Positions 13,595 to 25,078 are shown, counted from the stretch's first letter. The stretch is 64,000 nt of DNA from Rapana venosa (GCA_028751875.1 CM054135.1:61828597-61892596), one strand, 5' to 3'. The notes: generated by a model from the letters alone, not told the origin. Made by a program: numbers and translations.

Positions 13595-13760
13595 ACCATC
13601 CCCCTTCTCCTCTGCTTTTCATTGCCATAGCAACTGTGCCAAGTGTGGAATCTCTTAGTCCTCATCATCTCACCCTCTCCCATCTCTTTCCCAGTGCACT
13701 TCAAGCATAGGCGCCAGAAAGGAATAGCTTGTAGGTGTTTGGGTTTTACGCCTGTCTCAG

Positions 13761-13805
13761 TGTGTGTGTGTGTGTGTGGAGAGAGAGAGAGTGTAGTGAG
13801 AGAGA

Positions 13806-13838
<33 letters not shown>

Positions 13839-14000
13839 GATGTGAGAGAGAGAGAGAGAGGGAGAGAGAGAGGTGAGATGAGAGAGAGAGATGTGAGGGA
13901 GAGAGAGAGAGAGAGAGAGATGTGAGAGAGAGAGAGAGAGAGAGTGTGTGTGTGTAAGGGTATGTGTGAGCGCAGGTGTGTGTGTGTGTGAGAGAGAGAA
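13761..14000 (+). repeat. (GT)n/(GA)n microsatellite
   Basis: Mostly GA repeats with GATGTGA breaks. Confidence 0.95.
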
Positions 14001-14180
14001 TATAATTCACTCAGTGCAGAAACATGTATGCTGTGAAGACAGACAAAGTATGTGTGTGATACTTTATAGGTAGAGATGATGTTGCAGTATGCCTGCTTGG
14101 TTTTTTTTGGGAGTGCAGTCACATTAATCATTGATGCTGGTTGCACTCTCATTTACATGATGCACTCGCAGGTGTTCAAT

Positions 14181-14195
14181 ATGTGTGTGTGTGTG

Positions 14196-14279
<84 letters not shown>

Positions 14280-14300
14280 CTCATCACTCACACACACACA

Positions 14301-14338
<38 letters not shown>

Positions 14339-14466
14339 TTTAACCATCTTTTTAAAAATAGAATTCATTCATTCAGTTCAATTCTCTCTGTGTCTCTATC
14401 TGTCTGTCTCTGTCTGTCTGTCTCTCTATCTCTTTATCTCTCTCTGTCTCTCTCTCTCTCTCATAT
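14181..14466 (+). repeat. (GT)n/(CT)n/(CA)n microsatellite
   Basis: A (CT)n run (about 14218-14276) followed by (CA)n and a second CT/TGTC section. Confidence 0.95.
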
Positions 14467-14759
14467 TTTCACACTTCAGACACTTTGTGGAGAAGTTCTG
14501 GGGAAAGCTTTATGCATGGTTTGCTGTTCTGAGGAAAGGCTTTTGACCCTGTGCAGTGACAACCTGTATTTGATATCATGACTCAGAGAATGGAATCCAG
14601 GGGAAATATCTTAATGCTGTTATTGCACTTGCTTGTATATCGAAGAGAAACTTGACTCTGTGTGTGTGTGTGTTGGGGGGGGGGGAGGCCTGATACAGTG
14701 ATAGGTCAGATGTATAATTCAATTCAAACCCTTTATTATCTCAGAGACAGAGAAATTCT

Positions 14760-14871
14760 ATCTCTCTATCTGTCTGTCTGTCTCTCTCTTTTAATATATT
14801 TTTTAAAATATTAAGTTTCTTTGTATATAAAGGAAATGGCTTCAACAGTTGACTAATTTTTTGACACTATA

Positions 14872-14966
<95 letters not shown>

Positions 14967-15130
14967 TATATTTTTTTAATATCAAGTTTCTTTGTATATA
15001 TAAAGGAAATAGCTTCAGCAGTTGACTGATTTTTGGACACTATAAGTTCTCTTTCTCTTTTAACATTTTTTTTATATCAAGTTTCTTTGTATATAAAGGA
15101 AATGGCTTCAGTAGTTGACTAATTTTTGGA
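14760..15130 (+). repeat. Three-unit tandem repeat separated by (CT)n
   Basis: AAGTTTCTTTGTATATAAAG and CAGTTGACTAATTTTT occur three times. A (CT)n run of about 42 units (14876-14960) lies between the first and second. Confidence 0.85.
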
Positions 15131-15540
15131 AATCTCTGCTGGGATGTTAATCAATCATGGTTTGTGGCCATGTCTTCTTGAATCTCCTTTTTGTTTGCCG
15201 ATGGTTATAGTTCTACTAATGTCCAATACTACATACAGTTGGTTAACAATTTAACCAAATTAACACCTTCTGCCATTGCCATCATCAGTGGTAGGAGCTC
15301 CATTTATTACCACCAGGGCTCACCATCTTTCTCTATCTCTGTTGATGAGCTTCATGATCTCCTGTAGCCCTCCCTGACAGCAGATCTCAGGGATGGTTTT
15401 TTATTTCTTACAAGTTTTTTAGTTGTGCAGGTACTGCCAGTTTTTGGTTCTGAGGTGTGGGGACACCTGGGCTGAACAGTATTGAAGAGATATTTGGTTT
15501 GGAGGTTGTGTATGTGTGTGTGTGTGGGGGGGGGGATGTT

Positions 15541-15940
15541 GGCAGGATAGCCCAGTGGTAAAAGCATTGCGCTCACTATTTGGTGGCCCAGGATTGAGTC
15601 TAGGTTCAAGCCACCACAGAAACACTCATTCGAGTGGATTTTTCTCCCTGGAGTTAACATCAGAAATACTGACTGATGAGACTTTAAGCTGAGGCCCCGT
15701 GTATAAACGCATGCAGAACATCTTGTTCACACTTTTCCCTACAAATGCATGCACACGCCCGCACCACACACACACACACACATGCTTACGCTTTTTGTAA
15801 GAGTAGGCCATTGTGTGCCGGTAGGAACAGATGACAAAATTTACAAAAACCACATACGCACAGGGACTGGGTGTAAAAAAGCACATAAGTGCTTATTCCA
15901 TTATCCTCAATATAATAAAATAAATTAAATAAATAAAACA
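15541..15940 (+). mobile_element. SINE family 1, full length with internal (CA)n
   Basis: It has a diverged head (GGATAGCCCAGTGGTAAAAG), the family middle domain, a (CA)n expansion around 15764-15781 in the middle, and the family tail with (AAATA)n. Confidence 0.8.
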
Positions 15941-16315
15941 TGCACATACATGGTATTTGTTTGCTAACAGTATGTGCACATTTTTCTTCGACCCACTTGA
16001 AAATGAATCTGACATTAATGAATAAACAAACAAACATACAATTACAAATGAATGAATAGTAAATGAACAAAGATAGATAAAGGATAAATGAGCAAAGAAA
16101 AAATGTATATGATTTGTCAACGGATTTTAGGAATCTTATATACCTTGTTATTTTTCTGCTAATAGTGTTGTCAGTGTGTGTGTGTGTGTGTCTTTTGTTT
16201 GTAGGTGGGAGTGATTTTAGTCTGGACTTTTTGTTATTTTGAGGAGAAAAAACAAGACATGGAAACACAAGAGATGAGGGGTATTGAAAAGACACAGAAT
16301 TGAGAACATATATAT

Positions 16316-16610
16316 CTATTTTTATTTATTTTTGTATTCTTTTATTTCATGGATAACGGAATAAGCACTCATGTGCTTTTTTTCATCCAGTCCCCATGTG
16401 TATGCAGTTATGTCAATTTTGTCATCCTTTCCCACCGGCACACAATGGCCTACTCTTCCGAAAAGCAGAACAGGTTTTAACATGTGCAAGATGTTCTGCA
16501 TGCGTTCGCACACTGGACCTCGGTTTATAGTCTCATCCAAAGGACTTTTGGGGAGAGTGGAGTCGGCACTGATGTTAACTCCAGAGGAAAAATCCTCTTG
16601 AACGAGATTA
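16316..16610 (-). mobile_element. SINE family 1, head missing
   Basis: Reverse copy from the ATTTCATGGATAACGGAATA tail to ATGTTAACTCCAGAGG. It lies about 375 bases from the opposite-facing copy at 15541, so the two form an inverted pair. Confidence 0.8.
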
Positions 16611-18237
16611 TATTAAGTTTGTAAGGGGTGGAGAGCAACTGAGAGACAGACAGACAGAGAATACAGATATCCTGTCTAGTATTACTATTACTGGTATTAG
16701 ATATTCATTTCGTTGTTTTGACCATAAGTTTAGGGAGTTTTGTAGATCTATCTATGCGTGGTCATGTGCATGTATGGATTAGGGATTGGCCAGTGACTTC
16801 TTGTAAACTTGTGCAACTACAGCGGGCCTATAGGTAATCAATCTCCCTATCTCTCCAGAGCTTGGGTGTAACTGAGAGAACACACAGGTGTAGTGTAGGG
16901 TAGTGTAGTGGTGTGTGTGTGTGTGTGTGTGTGTTCACTGTGTAATAGGGTGGAGGATACTACCATTTTTTCTCTACAGTGTCTAAAGAGACAAAACAAC
17001 CAGAACATTTCTGTTTAATTAATTTTAAAAAGGAAAGAAAGACAGAAAAAGTACTGTTGCATACATGTGCCTGTGGGAAAAGCTGGTGAAGAGGCCTTTG
17101 GATTGTGGCTGTTGAACCCAGGTAATGCCTCCCCTCCCCACCCCTCCCTGACAGATAGACTCCTCCCATGACTAACCAGTCTGGGTCTGGTAGGTCTGCC
17201 CTCATTGTGCTTCCAGAGGGGTGTGGGGGGTGTGGGTGATGAGTTTATATGGGTGCTAAAGATAGCAGAAGCAGACAAGGTGCTTCAGCCAAAGGAGGGG
17301 GACATGTGTAGTCGTCCTTCATGAGCCCACCAATTATTACCCGATTTTTCTGCTGCCACAGCTCACAGCCTGGACATTGTGCATAGGGTCTTTTATGCCC
17401 GTTGCATACAGTGTGTCTTGTCTTGGTGTATGTATGTTTGTGTGTACATCAGTGGTATGTGAATAGGATTCAGTGGTTTGGATTTCTGACCTTCATCCTT
17501 TTTGTGTTGTGGTTTTTTTTTTCTTCTTTTGCATTGTGTGGGGATGCTGTTAAAGTGAAACTTTTGTGATGGTTGTCCAACCTGTTTGAAAATTTTGTTA
17601 GGGAAAAGAGTCGTATGCTATGACCAGGTGTCTTGGTTCGTGTGGCACGTCTGTTGTCATTCTCCCATAGTTGTTAATTAATTAAAGTCCTGTGACTACA
17701 TGGACAGAGAGAGGAATGGAGGGAACTGGTTGTTGAGTCTTTGAGGGTGCCCCCACGGTCGTCAGACTACGGGACAGATAGATAGACTACATGGGCCATG
17801 GCTTCAAAACATGACTAGTTCAAACATGACAGACTCAAGAACAAACAATACAAAACATAAGACAAAATAAAGCAAAACAGACTCTTAATTGTGTGAAAGT
17901 GTTGAAACATAAAGGAAAAATTTGGTCTCTACTTTTGGTATCACATTTTAAATTGATCTTTGTTTAAAAAAATAAAGTCAGTGAATTTATACATGTAGGC
18001 TAATTCAACATGCCTGCTCCTTCAGTTTATCCTGTTTATCAAAGTTTGTAACTGATAGGAGACTCATTTTAAAATATCTTGTTATTTCACAGCTTCATTG
18101 GGGGGGGGGGGGGGGGGGGGGCTCTTTCAAGGTGTTGATGCCAGCAATGAGAGAGAGATGGTTTTAGAATGACCTCTGTCGGGGAGGGGAAGGAGAGTGT
18201 ATTCTCACCGAGATCATTTAGCCATGTTTTTCAGCAT

Positions 18238-18860
18238 ACATTCAAACTTCCTTGACTCAGAATACTGGCAGCTGCCGTTCTCCCCTCAGGAACTCTTGCA
18301 GTAACGGCCATGTGCTATATAATATAAAGCAATAATTCAGGAATATGTTACAAGTCAAGTCAGATTAAGCTACGTCAAATTGTCATTTCCACATGGTACA
18401 TTGAATAAGCAATGCATTTTTTTTTCTTTTTCTTTGTATCCGCGAGTTTTCTTGACTCACAACAATTGCAGCTGTCCTGTGTTAGCTACCTATAAGCAGT
18501 CATTCAGGAATGTGTTACAAGTCAAGTCAGATTAAGCCAAGTCAAATTGTCATTTCCATGTCATGGTACATTGAATAAGCAATGCATTTTCTTTTTTTTT
18601 CTTTCTTTGAAGTCTCGAGTTTCCTTGACTCAACAACAATTGCAGCTGTCCTGTGTTAGCTACCTGTAAGCAATCATTCAAGAATGTGTTACAAGTCAAG
18701 TCAAATTAAGCCAAGTCAAATTATTTCCACATGAATAAGCCATGCGTTTGCTTTTTTTTCTCTCTTTCTTCTTTGAAGTTATGACTTCCTTGATTAACAT
18801 CTATTGCAGCTGTCCTGTGTGAGCTTAGCTAATAAGCAATCGTTCAGGAATGTGTTAAAA
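18238..18860 (+). repeat. Four-unit tandem repeat, about 170-180 bases, containing a SINE 3' end
   Basis: Each unit has TCCTTGACTCA, TTGCAGCTGTCCTGTG, CAGGAATGTGTTACAAGTCA and, in three of them, ACATGGTACATTGAATAAGC or a worn form. Confidence 0.8.
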
Positions 18861-19591
18861 AGATTCAAGCTTTTCACCCTATAGTAATGTTTGTAGCTGC
18901 CCCGAAAGTGCAGATGGTAGGTGCATGAATGATGATCCTGGTATTTTGGGAATGCCACCCCCCCCCCCCCCCCTTGTTTCCCATATTGGAGGAGAGGGGT
19001 ATAACAAATAAAAAAAATGAAGAAAAATAAAGGAAGGAAGAAGAAGAAGTGCATCTGCAGGCAGGCAAGTAGCGGTGTGCCAAACATGTGTTGAACTCTT
19101 TCTCTTGCCGCAGATTATTCCATCATTATTTTTGGCATGCTTTGCTTCGCTCGCTACTGCTGGTGTGAGATATTGTTCCTTCTCTCCTCACTCAGAAAGT
19201 TTGTCCATAGTTGGGAGCACGTGTATTCAACAGCTAATTTGTGAGGCCCTGCTGCAATCACCGCGAAGTATTAGTCAACTTTATTTTGAGAAGTTGCCCC
19301 TCCCTTTCCATCTCCTCCCTTTCCAGTTTTATTTTTAAAGTGATCTAATCAAAAAAGAGGATCAGAGATTTTCCTTTAAAAATAACCAGGAAACAAACAA
19401 AAAAAGCTGCCTCGGGCCCTGCTGCTCTCAGGGAAAATATTGTAGAATATATTTGGAGAAATTGCCTCTACCCTATCTCCCTTTCCAGTTTTATCAGTAA
19501 GTAAGTAATTTCACACACATGCACGCTCGCACACATGCATGCTCACACACACACAAACACATTCTCTCTCTCTCTTTCTGTCTCTCTGTCT

Positions 19592-19910
19592 GGGGACGGG
19601 ATAGCCTAGTGGTTAGAACATTGCGCTTGCAATCTGACGACCTGGGTTCGATTCCCGTTCGAGGGGATATTTTCCCCTGGAGTTAAAATCAGTGCAGACT
19701 CCACTCTCCCCAAAAGTCCTTTGGATGAGACAATAAACCGAGGCCCTGTGTGCGAATGCACGCAGAACATCTTGCGCACATGTTAAATCCTGTTCCGCTT
19801 TTCGTAAGAGTAGGCCATTGTGTGCTGGTGGGAACAGATGACAAAATGTACAAAACCGCATACACACGGGGACTGGATGTAAAAAATCCTCGATATAAAA
19901 GATAAAATAT
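19592..19910 (+). mobile_element. tRNA-derived SINE, family 1, near full length
   Basis: This is the best copy in the window. A polymerase III box A (TAGCCTAGTGG, 19602-19612) and box B (GGTTCGATTCC, 19645-19655) lie in tRNA-like spacing. A middle domain follows (GATGAGACAATAAACCGAGG ... AAGAGTAGGCCATTGTGTG), then a 3' end with GACTGGATGTAAAAAA and CCTCGATATAAAA. No cloverleaf that would make it a working tRNA gene. Confidence 0.85.
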
Positions 19911-20000
19911 TAAAATAATTTTTTTTTAATAATCTCTCACATAGACACACATGCATGCGTCCATGCGCGCACACACACACACACACAGATGGCTTGATGA

Positions 20001-20062
20001 AAAAAAGCAAATGCACTGCTTATTCAATGTACCATCGGAAAATAAAAGTTTGGCTTTGACAC
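20001..20062 (-). mobile_element. SINE 3' end of the AAGTCAAGTC type
   Basis: GCAAATGCACTGCTTATTCA and GTACCATCGGAAAATAAAAG; the same order as 30041-30118. Confidence 0.5.
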
Positions 20063-20360
20063 ACACACACGCACACACACACAGCTTACAAGGGCTTACA
20101 TACTCCCTAAGTCAGTCAGCCTATTAGAGAGGGTGGTACTAGAACTAGAAGAAGTAACTTTTTGCCTCTGCACAGACACAGCCTTTGTGTGTGGGGGGGG
20201 GGTCTGAAAATCCACAGACATGAAAAGAAGAAAGCTAATCGTATAAAGAGTTGGGCCGAAGAAGAGGTAATGATGCAGGGTGTGATACACACACACACAC
20301 ACACACACTTACACTCACACTTGCACTCACACACACACACACACACACACACGCACAACA
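20046..20360 (+). repeat. (CA)n microsatellites
   Basis: CA runs at about 20061-20082, 20288-20309 and 20329-20352. Confidence 0.85.
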
Positions 20361-21004
20361 GACAAGCGAGACTGTCTACACATGCATACTTGATTACCTC
20401 TTCAAGGTTCATCTGAGCTTCCTTTTTCTCTTTGGGGGGGAGGGGGATTGTAGGGGAGATTTGTGGAGGTGTGGGGGGTCCCTAACTATGCTACACTGTC
20501 TCTGTGACTGCCCGAGAATCTAAGCTGTGCTTTTTCAGGGTTTGGTTGGTTTTGTTTGTTGTTGTTGTTGAAGGAAAGAGATCCTTAGAAGTGTAGTTTG
20601 TTTTTCTTGTTTTTGGGATTCTTCAGAATCGTTTAAAAAAAAAAAAGTCATCTCGCCCCCTCTCCCCACAGTCATCCTTTTAGACATGGCTTGTATTATA
20701 TGAATAGATACGTGATGTAACCTGTTTCTAATTCTTCATTTGTTTCCACATTTTTGCCCCTTAAAAAATTTTTTTTTAGCACTTGGAACAGCATTCAAAA
20801 CAAGAAAACAAAACAAACACCACAACCCAAAAAACAAACCCACCTTGTGATGTGAGAGGGGGGGAAAAAGTGTTAAACAGATTTTTCGAGAAGGCCTGTG
20901 CTGCAACAGTAATTCGGGAATAAGCTGGAACATTGAGGATTTTCTGTGAGAGGGAGGGGTAAAAAAAAAAGCCACCACCCCAATAATTAAGTTGTGAGAG
21001 GAAA

Positions 21005-21189
21005 GAAAAGTACAGCCAGCGAAATAAAAAAAATATATCAAAAAATCAAGACCACCATGGTGTGTGTGAAGACATTATTTTCGACGAACCGGCTGTGAAC
21101 CCCGACCAAACTGCTCAAAGAGAAGAAGAAGAGAAATCAAGTTCTTCATTGTTTTGTGCAAAAATTTGAAAAGAAGTGACGGAGGAATC
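21005..21189 (+). promoter_or_regulatory. Putative alternative promoter and 5' leader
   Basis: The coding exon at 21190 has an in-frame stop upstream and no acceptor, so its mRNA should begin nearby. The interval holds an A/T-rich stretch with a TATA-like AAATATATC near 21028, the uORF at 21057 and a purine-rich GAAGAAGAAGAGAA leader at about 21120-21135. The inference of a promoter rests on exon structure; no strong core-promoter motif is visible. Confidence 0.4.
21057..21098 (+). CDS. Upstream ORF in the 5' leader of the alternative first exon
   Basis: The ATG at 21057 sits in an ideal start context (ACCACCATGG) and encodes 13 codons ending at TGA 21096-21098. That is 91 bases before the main ATG at 21190, whose context (ATCATGT) is weaker. 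If transcription starts upstream of 21057, this short frame would be translated first and would reduce initiation at the low-complexity ORF. If the start site lies downstream, the uORF is not in the mRNA. The peptide itself looks unremarkable. Confidence 0.4.
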   Translation: MVCVKTLFSTNRL

Positions 21190-21603
21190 ATGTCTTACGG
21201 ATCTGGCCGTTACGGCATTTCTGGCCTGAGCGGCCTGTCCAGCTCAGGGAGTGGACTGTACAGCCCCTACAGCTCCCACAGCTCTGCGGGATCCTCCTAC
21301 TCCGGCCTGGGATCTAGTGGCCTGGGATCTAGCGGCCTGGGATCTAGTGGCCTAGGCTCCTCCAGCTATGGGTCCGGGTCGGTGTATGGGTCTGGAAGTT
21401 TGCACGGGTCCAGTTACGGGTCCAGCGGACTGGGGTCGAGTGGGTCGGGGCTGGGCAGCAGTGGACTGACCTCCAGTGGGTATACTTCTTCCGGTCTGGG
21501 CTCGAGCGGGTACAGCTCTGGTGGGTCCGGGTTTGGGTCTCGGTCCAGCTCGACAAGTTCCCTTCCTACCTCCACGTACTATTCTGGGATTTCTTCGTTA
21601 GGG
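21190..21603 (+). CDS. PPP1R12A: Alternative first coding exon: Gly/Ser/Tyr-rich N-terminus of short MYPT isoform
   Basis: The ATG at 21190 has A at -3 and opens 138 codons ending in GGG at 21603, followed by the donor GTGGGT. The protein begins MSYGSGRYGISGLSG. It is almost entirely Gly, Ser, Tyr, Leu and Thr, with tandem GLGSS units (about residues 43-58) coded by near-identical 15-base repeats, then GSGSVYGSGS and SSGY-type units. Charged residues are few (Arg near residues 7 and 120, one His near 30 and one near 73). The phase 0 end matches the acceptor at 24296. Just upstream there is an in-frame stop (TGA at 21067), and no pyrimidine tract plus AG lies between it and the ATG, so this reads as a first exon rather than an internal one. 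Predicted short protein: 138+38+49+17+28 = 270 residues, without ankyrin repeats. The low-complexity domain looks prion-like or keratin-head-like; its function is unknown. Confidence 0.78.
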
Positions 21604-22029
21604 GTGGGTTTTTTGTGTGTCGGTGTGTTGTGTCGTGTGTGTGGTGTGTGTGTGTGGGGTCTGCAGCAGATTTGATTGGCCCATGCGCAGTTAGCATGTT
21701 TTCTTCATGACGTAGGAAGATCATACGCAAGTCAGTAAATAAAATATTTAAAAATAAATAAATAAATAAAAAGTATATATATATAAAATAACCTCTGACT
21801 TGTTTCTGAATGATACATGTAAGAATATATATATTTGGATGTTGCATAGAAAATATATCATTACAAATTAGTATGGTTGATTGCCATTGTATGGTAAACA
21901 CAACTTAACTGACCAGTTTCAGTTACTTTTTTCAGCAGTATATGATGTACACTGAGTAGAACATTTACCTCCTCGGGAGGAATTAAGATGGTGCCTTAGT
22001 GCCTTCAAAAGGAAGGGTCAGTATGAGTG

Positions 22030-22322
22030 ACACAGATTCGATTCCCGTTCAAGGGGATTTTTTTCCCCTAGAGTTAACATCAGTGCAGACGCCACTCTCC
22101 CCAAAAGTCCTTCAGATGAGACTATAAACCAAGGTCCTGTGTGCAAACACACGCAAAATATCTTGCACACATGTTAAATCCTGTTCTGCTTTCCGAAAGA
22201 GTAGGCCATTGTGTGCCGGTGGGAACAGATAAAATTTACAAAACCGCATACACACAGGGACTGGATGTAAAAAAGCACATGAGTGCTTATTCCATTATCC
22301 TCGATATAAAAGAATAAATAAA
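22030..22322 (+). mobile_element. SINE family 1, box A lost
   Basis: It starts inside the head at box B (ATTCGATTCCC) and runs through the middle domain to the CCTCGATATAAAAG tail. Confidence 0.8.
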
Positions 22323-22457
22323 TATGATGACTGGTACTTGAAAAGTTTAAAAACAAGAAGGAAAAAAAGTCATTAATCTCAGTCAATTATCAGCATTTTT
22401 ACAAGAAGGAACAAGAAACAAAGAATTCTTCAGTCTAACAAATATCTGGTTTTCTCC

Positions 22458-22488
<31 letters not shown>

Positions 22489-22754
22489 AAGAAAAAAAAA
22501 AGATGCAGAATGAATGAAAGAAAGAAAGAAAACAAAAAAAGTATAAGAAGAAAGAAGTTAAATTAGCATGTGTTTATATTGGTGAAAGGAAATTGTTTGG
22601 CAAATGATGTTCCTTCTCCATCGATGATGTAACATCATCTTTGAGGGAAGGGGTGGGGGAGGGGTGTGCGCATGTTTTCAGTTTTGTTTGATGGGTAGTT
22701 TTCCTTTTGGATGAGGTGGGCTGCATTGCTTAAGAAGACACTGATCTTCCGTGG

Positions 22755-22990
22755 GGATGCTGGGGGGGCCTGTCAGTATAAAAAGCATTCTCACCTGGAA
22801 ATTCTGTGCTAGGAATTCCCTCTTTTTTGTTTCTGCCTTGTTCCTTTTCTTCCTGTAATCACCACCTTCTTGTCTATTTCTGCCTTCTTGGTCCATTCTC
22901 CTGCTTTTTTTCCCCCAGAAAGATTTAAAAGATAACTATTCTCTCCCAGGCCGAAGTCGGATGCGCTGGGCCTGACTTGTCAGGCGCTTA
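22755..22990 (+). repeat. Unclassified dispersed repeat, copy 1
   Basis: CTGGAAATTCTGTGCTAGGA, a T/C-rich TTTCTGCCTT section, CTCTCCCAGGCC and CTGGGCCTGACTTGTCAGG. It shares these in order with 23855-24105, and in reverse with 51225-51450. Confidence 0.6.
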
Positions 22991-23854
22991 ACGGCATGCG
23001 GCGCAGCACAGTTTCATTCGTGTGACAGAAAACAGTAGTTGCAGTCTGAGTGTTTGACGATGAAGAAGAAGCAGACACTGTGGTACCCAGGAGATGTGTG
23101 ATGAAAACAAACCACAGTACAGGAGGGTTGAAAACACACACTGGGAAATGGGAATTTGAGTGTCTTGTTTGGCCATAGTGAAAACAGACTTTGTTGATCT
23201 GCCTGATGTAGATGTATCTTCTTCTTTGTCGAACGCTCAGACAGCAACTATTGTTATCTGTCATATGAGCATATATATCTTAATTTGTATGTTATGTATT
23301 GGTGTGTGTGTGTAATTGTGTGTGTGATTCTCTGTGTGTGACTGTGTGTGTATGTGTGTTTTCATGTGCAAGTGTGGGGAGGTATGCCCCAAACCATATC
23401 ATTGAATACTTGTCTGTCTGTCGTTGTTTTTGCTGCTGCTGCTGCCCTTCTCCAAATATCGATGTATTTTGCATGTATCTTTTTTTTATTGTATTTATGT
23501 TTATTTTGTTTGTGGAAAGCTTGATGTCAAACGCTCACACACCACAAAATCCTTTTGGAGAAATAAAAAAATGTTTTGACACTAAATAGAACTCCCAAGA
23601 AGAGGAGGGGGACCCCCCACCCCCCAGCACACATCTAAACACTGTTGTTAAGCTGGCTCAGCTTCATTGACTTAAAACTGTTTTCAGCTTTACTGAAGTA
23701 CTGGAATCTACGCTTGTGCAAAGGGGTTTTTTTTCTTCTTTTTTTTTTCTCTCCCTAAAAATGAGTACAATATAACAAGAGAAAAACAACAACTTTATAG
23801 CAAAGTTTTGCAGTAAAAAACATTATTCTCACCACCTGTACACTCCAGCTTCCC

Positions 23855-24105
23855 CGTGGGACCTGACAGTCTAAATAGCATCCCCACCTTCTGGAAATTC
23901 TGTGCCAGGAATTCCCTCTTTTCTATCCTTTTCTTTGTTTCTGCCTTTTTCTTCTTCTTCCTGGCACCCCCCTCTTTGTCCATTTTCTGCCTTCTTGGTC
24001 TATTCTACCTGCCTTTTCCCCAGAAGGACTCAACAAAGGTAACAAATCTCTCCCATGCCAAAGTTGGCTGCGCTGGGTCTGACTTGTCAGGGGCCTGATG
24101 GCAAT
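23855..24105 (+). repeat. Unclassified dispersed repeat, copy 2
   Basis: TCTGGAAATTCTGTGCCAGG, TTTCTGCCTTCTTGGTCTAT and CTGGGTCTGACTTGTCAGG. Confidence 0.6.
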
Positions 24106-24295
24106 GTTATGCATTTTCACTCATATCATAGTTGCTGTGTGAGGGTTCAACAAGGAAGTACATTCCAACACTACAGAAATATAAAACTCTACTGGAAAGG
24201 GTTTTTTAGACATTTTTTTGTTTTGTTTTGTTTTATAAATCCCAGCGCTTGAATTTCTGTTTGGAGTTGCAAGTTTTCCTTCCGTCTGTTTGCAG

Positions 24296-24409
24296 AACTC
24301 TTCAAGGCTCGGGCGATACTCCGCTTCAGATGTTCCAGGTGATTCCACCATACGCAGCCGTCCTGCCTCATACACACGTTCCACGACCAGCTTGGATGAG
24401 TATAAGAAG
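24296..24409 (+). CDS. PPP1R12A: Common exon, MYPT-family: Ser/Arg-rich linker before the coiled coil
   Basis: The exon begins after TTTGCAG (24289-24295) and ends before GTGAAG at 24410. It is 114 bases, 38 codons, phase 0/0. It reads NSSRLGRYSASDV at its start and ends TSLDEYKK. The next exon opens with MYEDE, giving DEYKKMYE at the junction; human MYPT1 has DFKKLYE at the same place just before its C-terminal coiled coil. The middle is Ser, Thr and Arg rich (RSRPASYTRSTTS), a likely substrate region for basophilic kinases. It can be entered from exon 31-90 (long isoform) or from exon 21190-21603 (short isoform), since both donors are phase 0. This makes it the first exon shared by the two promoters. 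Confidence 0.88.
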
Positions 24410-24634
24410 GTGAAGCCCACTGTGCTCCTCTGGCTATATGTTGTGTGTGTTTTTGTTTTTTTTCAAAGGGGGGTAGGTGGTGGGAGAGATTTGTTCATTT
24501 GCTTCTTTTTGTTCTGGGTTGCGTGAATCATTTAGATAATTATAACAAAAGTGAGAGGAGGAGGCCTGAGTGTTTTATACTCCCTAAGAATCGGAGGGGG
24601 GGTTGAAATGTGATTGACAGCTGTCGGGTTAGAA

Positions 24635-24865
24635 GGGATTTTCTCCTGTGTGAAGTTGATTTATCAGCGCCTGTCCTTTCCAGTCCTTCAGATGAAATTG
24701 TATGCCAAGTCCCTCCCTCCCTCCCTTGCATGATTAGCACATGAGTAGACAATCTTGCGTGCATGTCAGATATGTAGGAGTGGGTTGAATGGAAGCACTT
24801 TGATTTGTTTTTGCAAGATATAGTGCTATATAAATTCCATTTATTATTGTTATTATTATTATTAA
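24635..24865 (+). mobile_element. SINE with (TTA)n tail
   Basis: It ends GCAAGATATAGTGCTATATA then AATTCCATTTATTATT. The same 3' end recurs at 2126-2190 (+), 25880-25935 (-), 54780-54855 (-), 55522-55660 (-) and 56205-56275 (+), so it is a dispersed family. The 5' part resembles the family 1 and 3 middle domain (CAGATGAAATTGTATGCC). Confidence 0.65.
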
Positions 24866-25078
24866 ATCTTGAAGAGGTGTGGGAGGGACAGCTAATGCCA
24901 TTAGGAACGGATGACAAAAGTGGGGGAAAAAACTCACAGTCACCCTGGTGCCATGTTTACACATCATCCTCAAAGCCAAAACAAACATGGCTACTTCAGT
25001 GGGAAGCTAATAATTTGCCTCTTACCATGCAAAAAGACCAGAGGGATCAAAATAAGCAATTTAGGAATGTCACAAAAG

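Larger units (their letters stand above)
91..21004 (+). other. Large intron of the long isoform
   Basis: No further exon that I can support. 91-5200 is mostly plain AT-rich intron with a short SINE-tail piece at about 2126-2190, a (CA)n run near 2640 and a C22-A14 tract at 4478. The rest holds the repeats listed separately: degenerate tandem arrays at 5.2-5.8 and 6.7-7.1 kb, microsatellite blocks at 7.5-9.5 and 12.5-15 kb, a 2.1-kb minisatellite at 9.7-11.8 kb, three SINEs between 15.5 and 19.9 kb, and a four-unit tandem repeat at 18.24-18.86 kb. The short reading frames here are low-complexity or SINE-derived. Confidence 0.6.
21604..24295 (+). other. Intron after the alternative first exon
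   Basis: It holds a 5'-truncated SINE (22030-22322), a C-run/A-run junction near 22456-22490, and two copies of an unclassified repeat of about 230 bases (22755-22990 and 23855-24105). The rest is unremarkable. Confidence 0.6.

Noticed and set aside
13561..14152. Ser/Leu/His-rich open frames
   Set aside because: Microsatellite translations (GA/CT and GT/CA).
19592..19665. Possible tRNA gene
   Set aside because: Box A and box B are present, but the sequence belongs to a SINE family with a shared non-tRNA body and has no convincing cloverleaf.
21154..21189. N-terminal extension of the Gly/Ser/Tyr exon from an upstream TTG
   Set aside because: TTG is not a usual animal start. The ATG at 21190 has A at -3 and starts the compositionally distinct domain.
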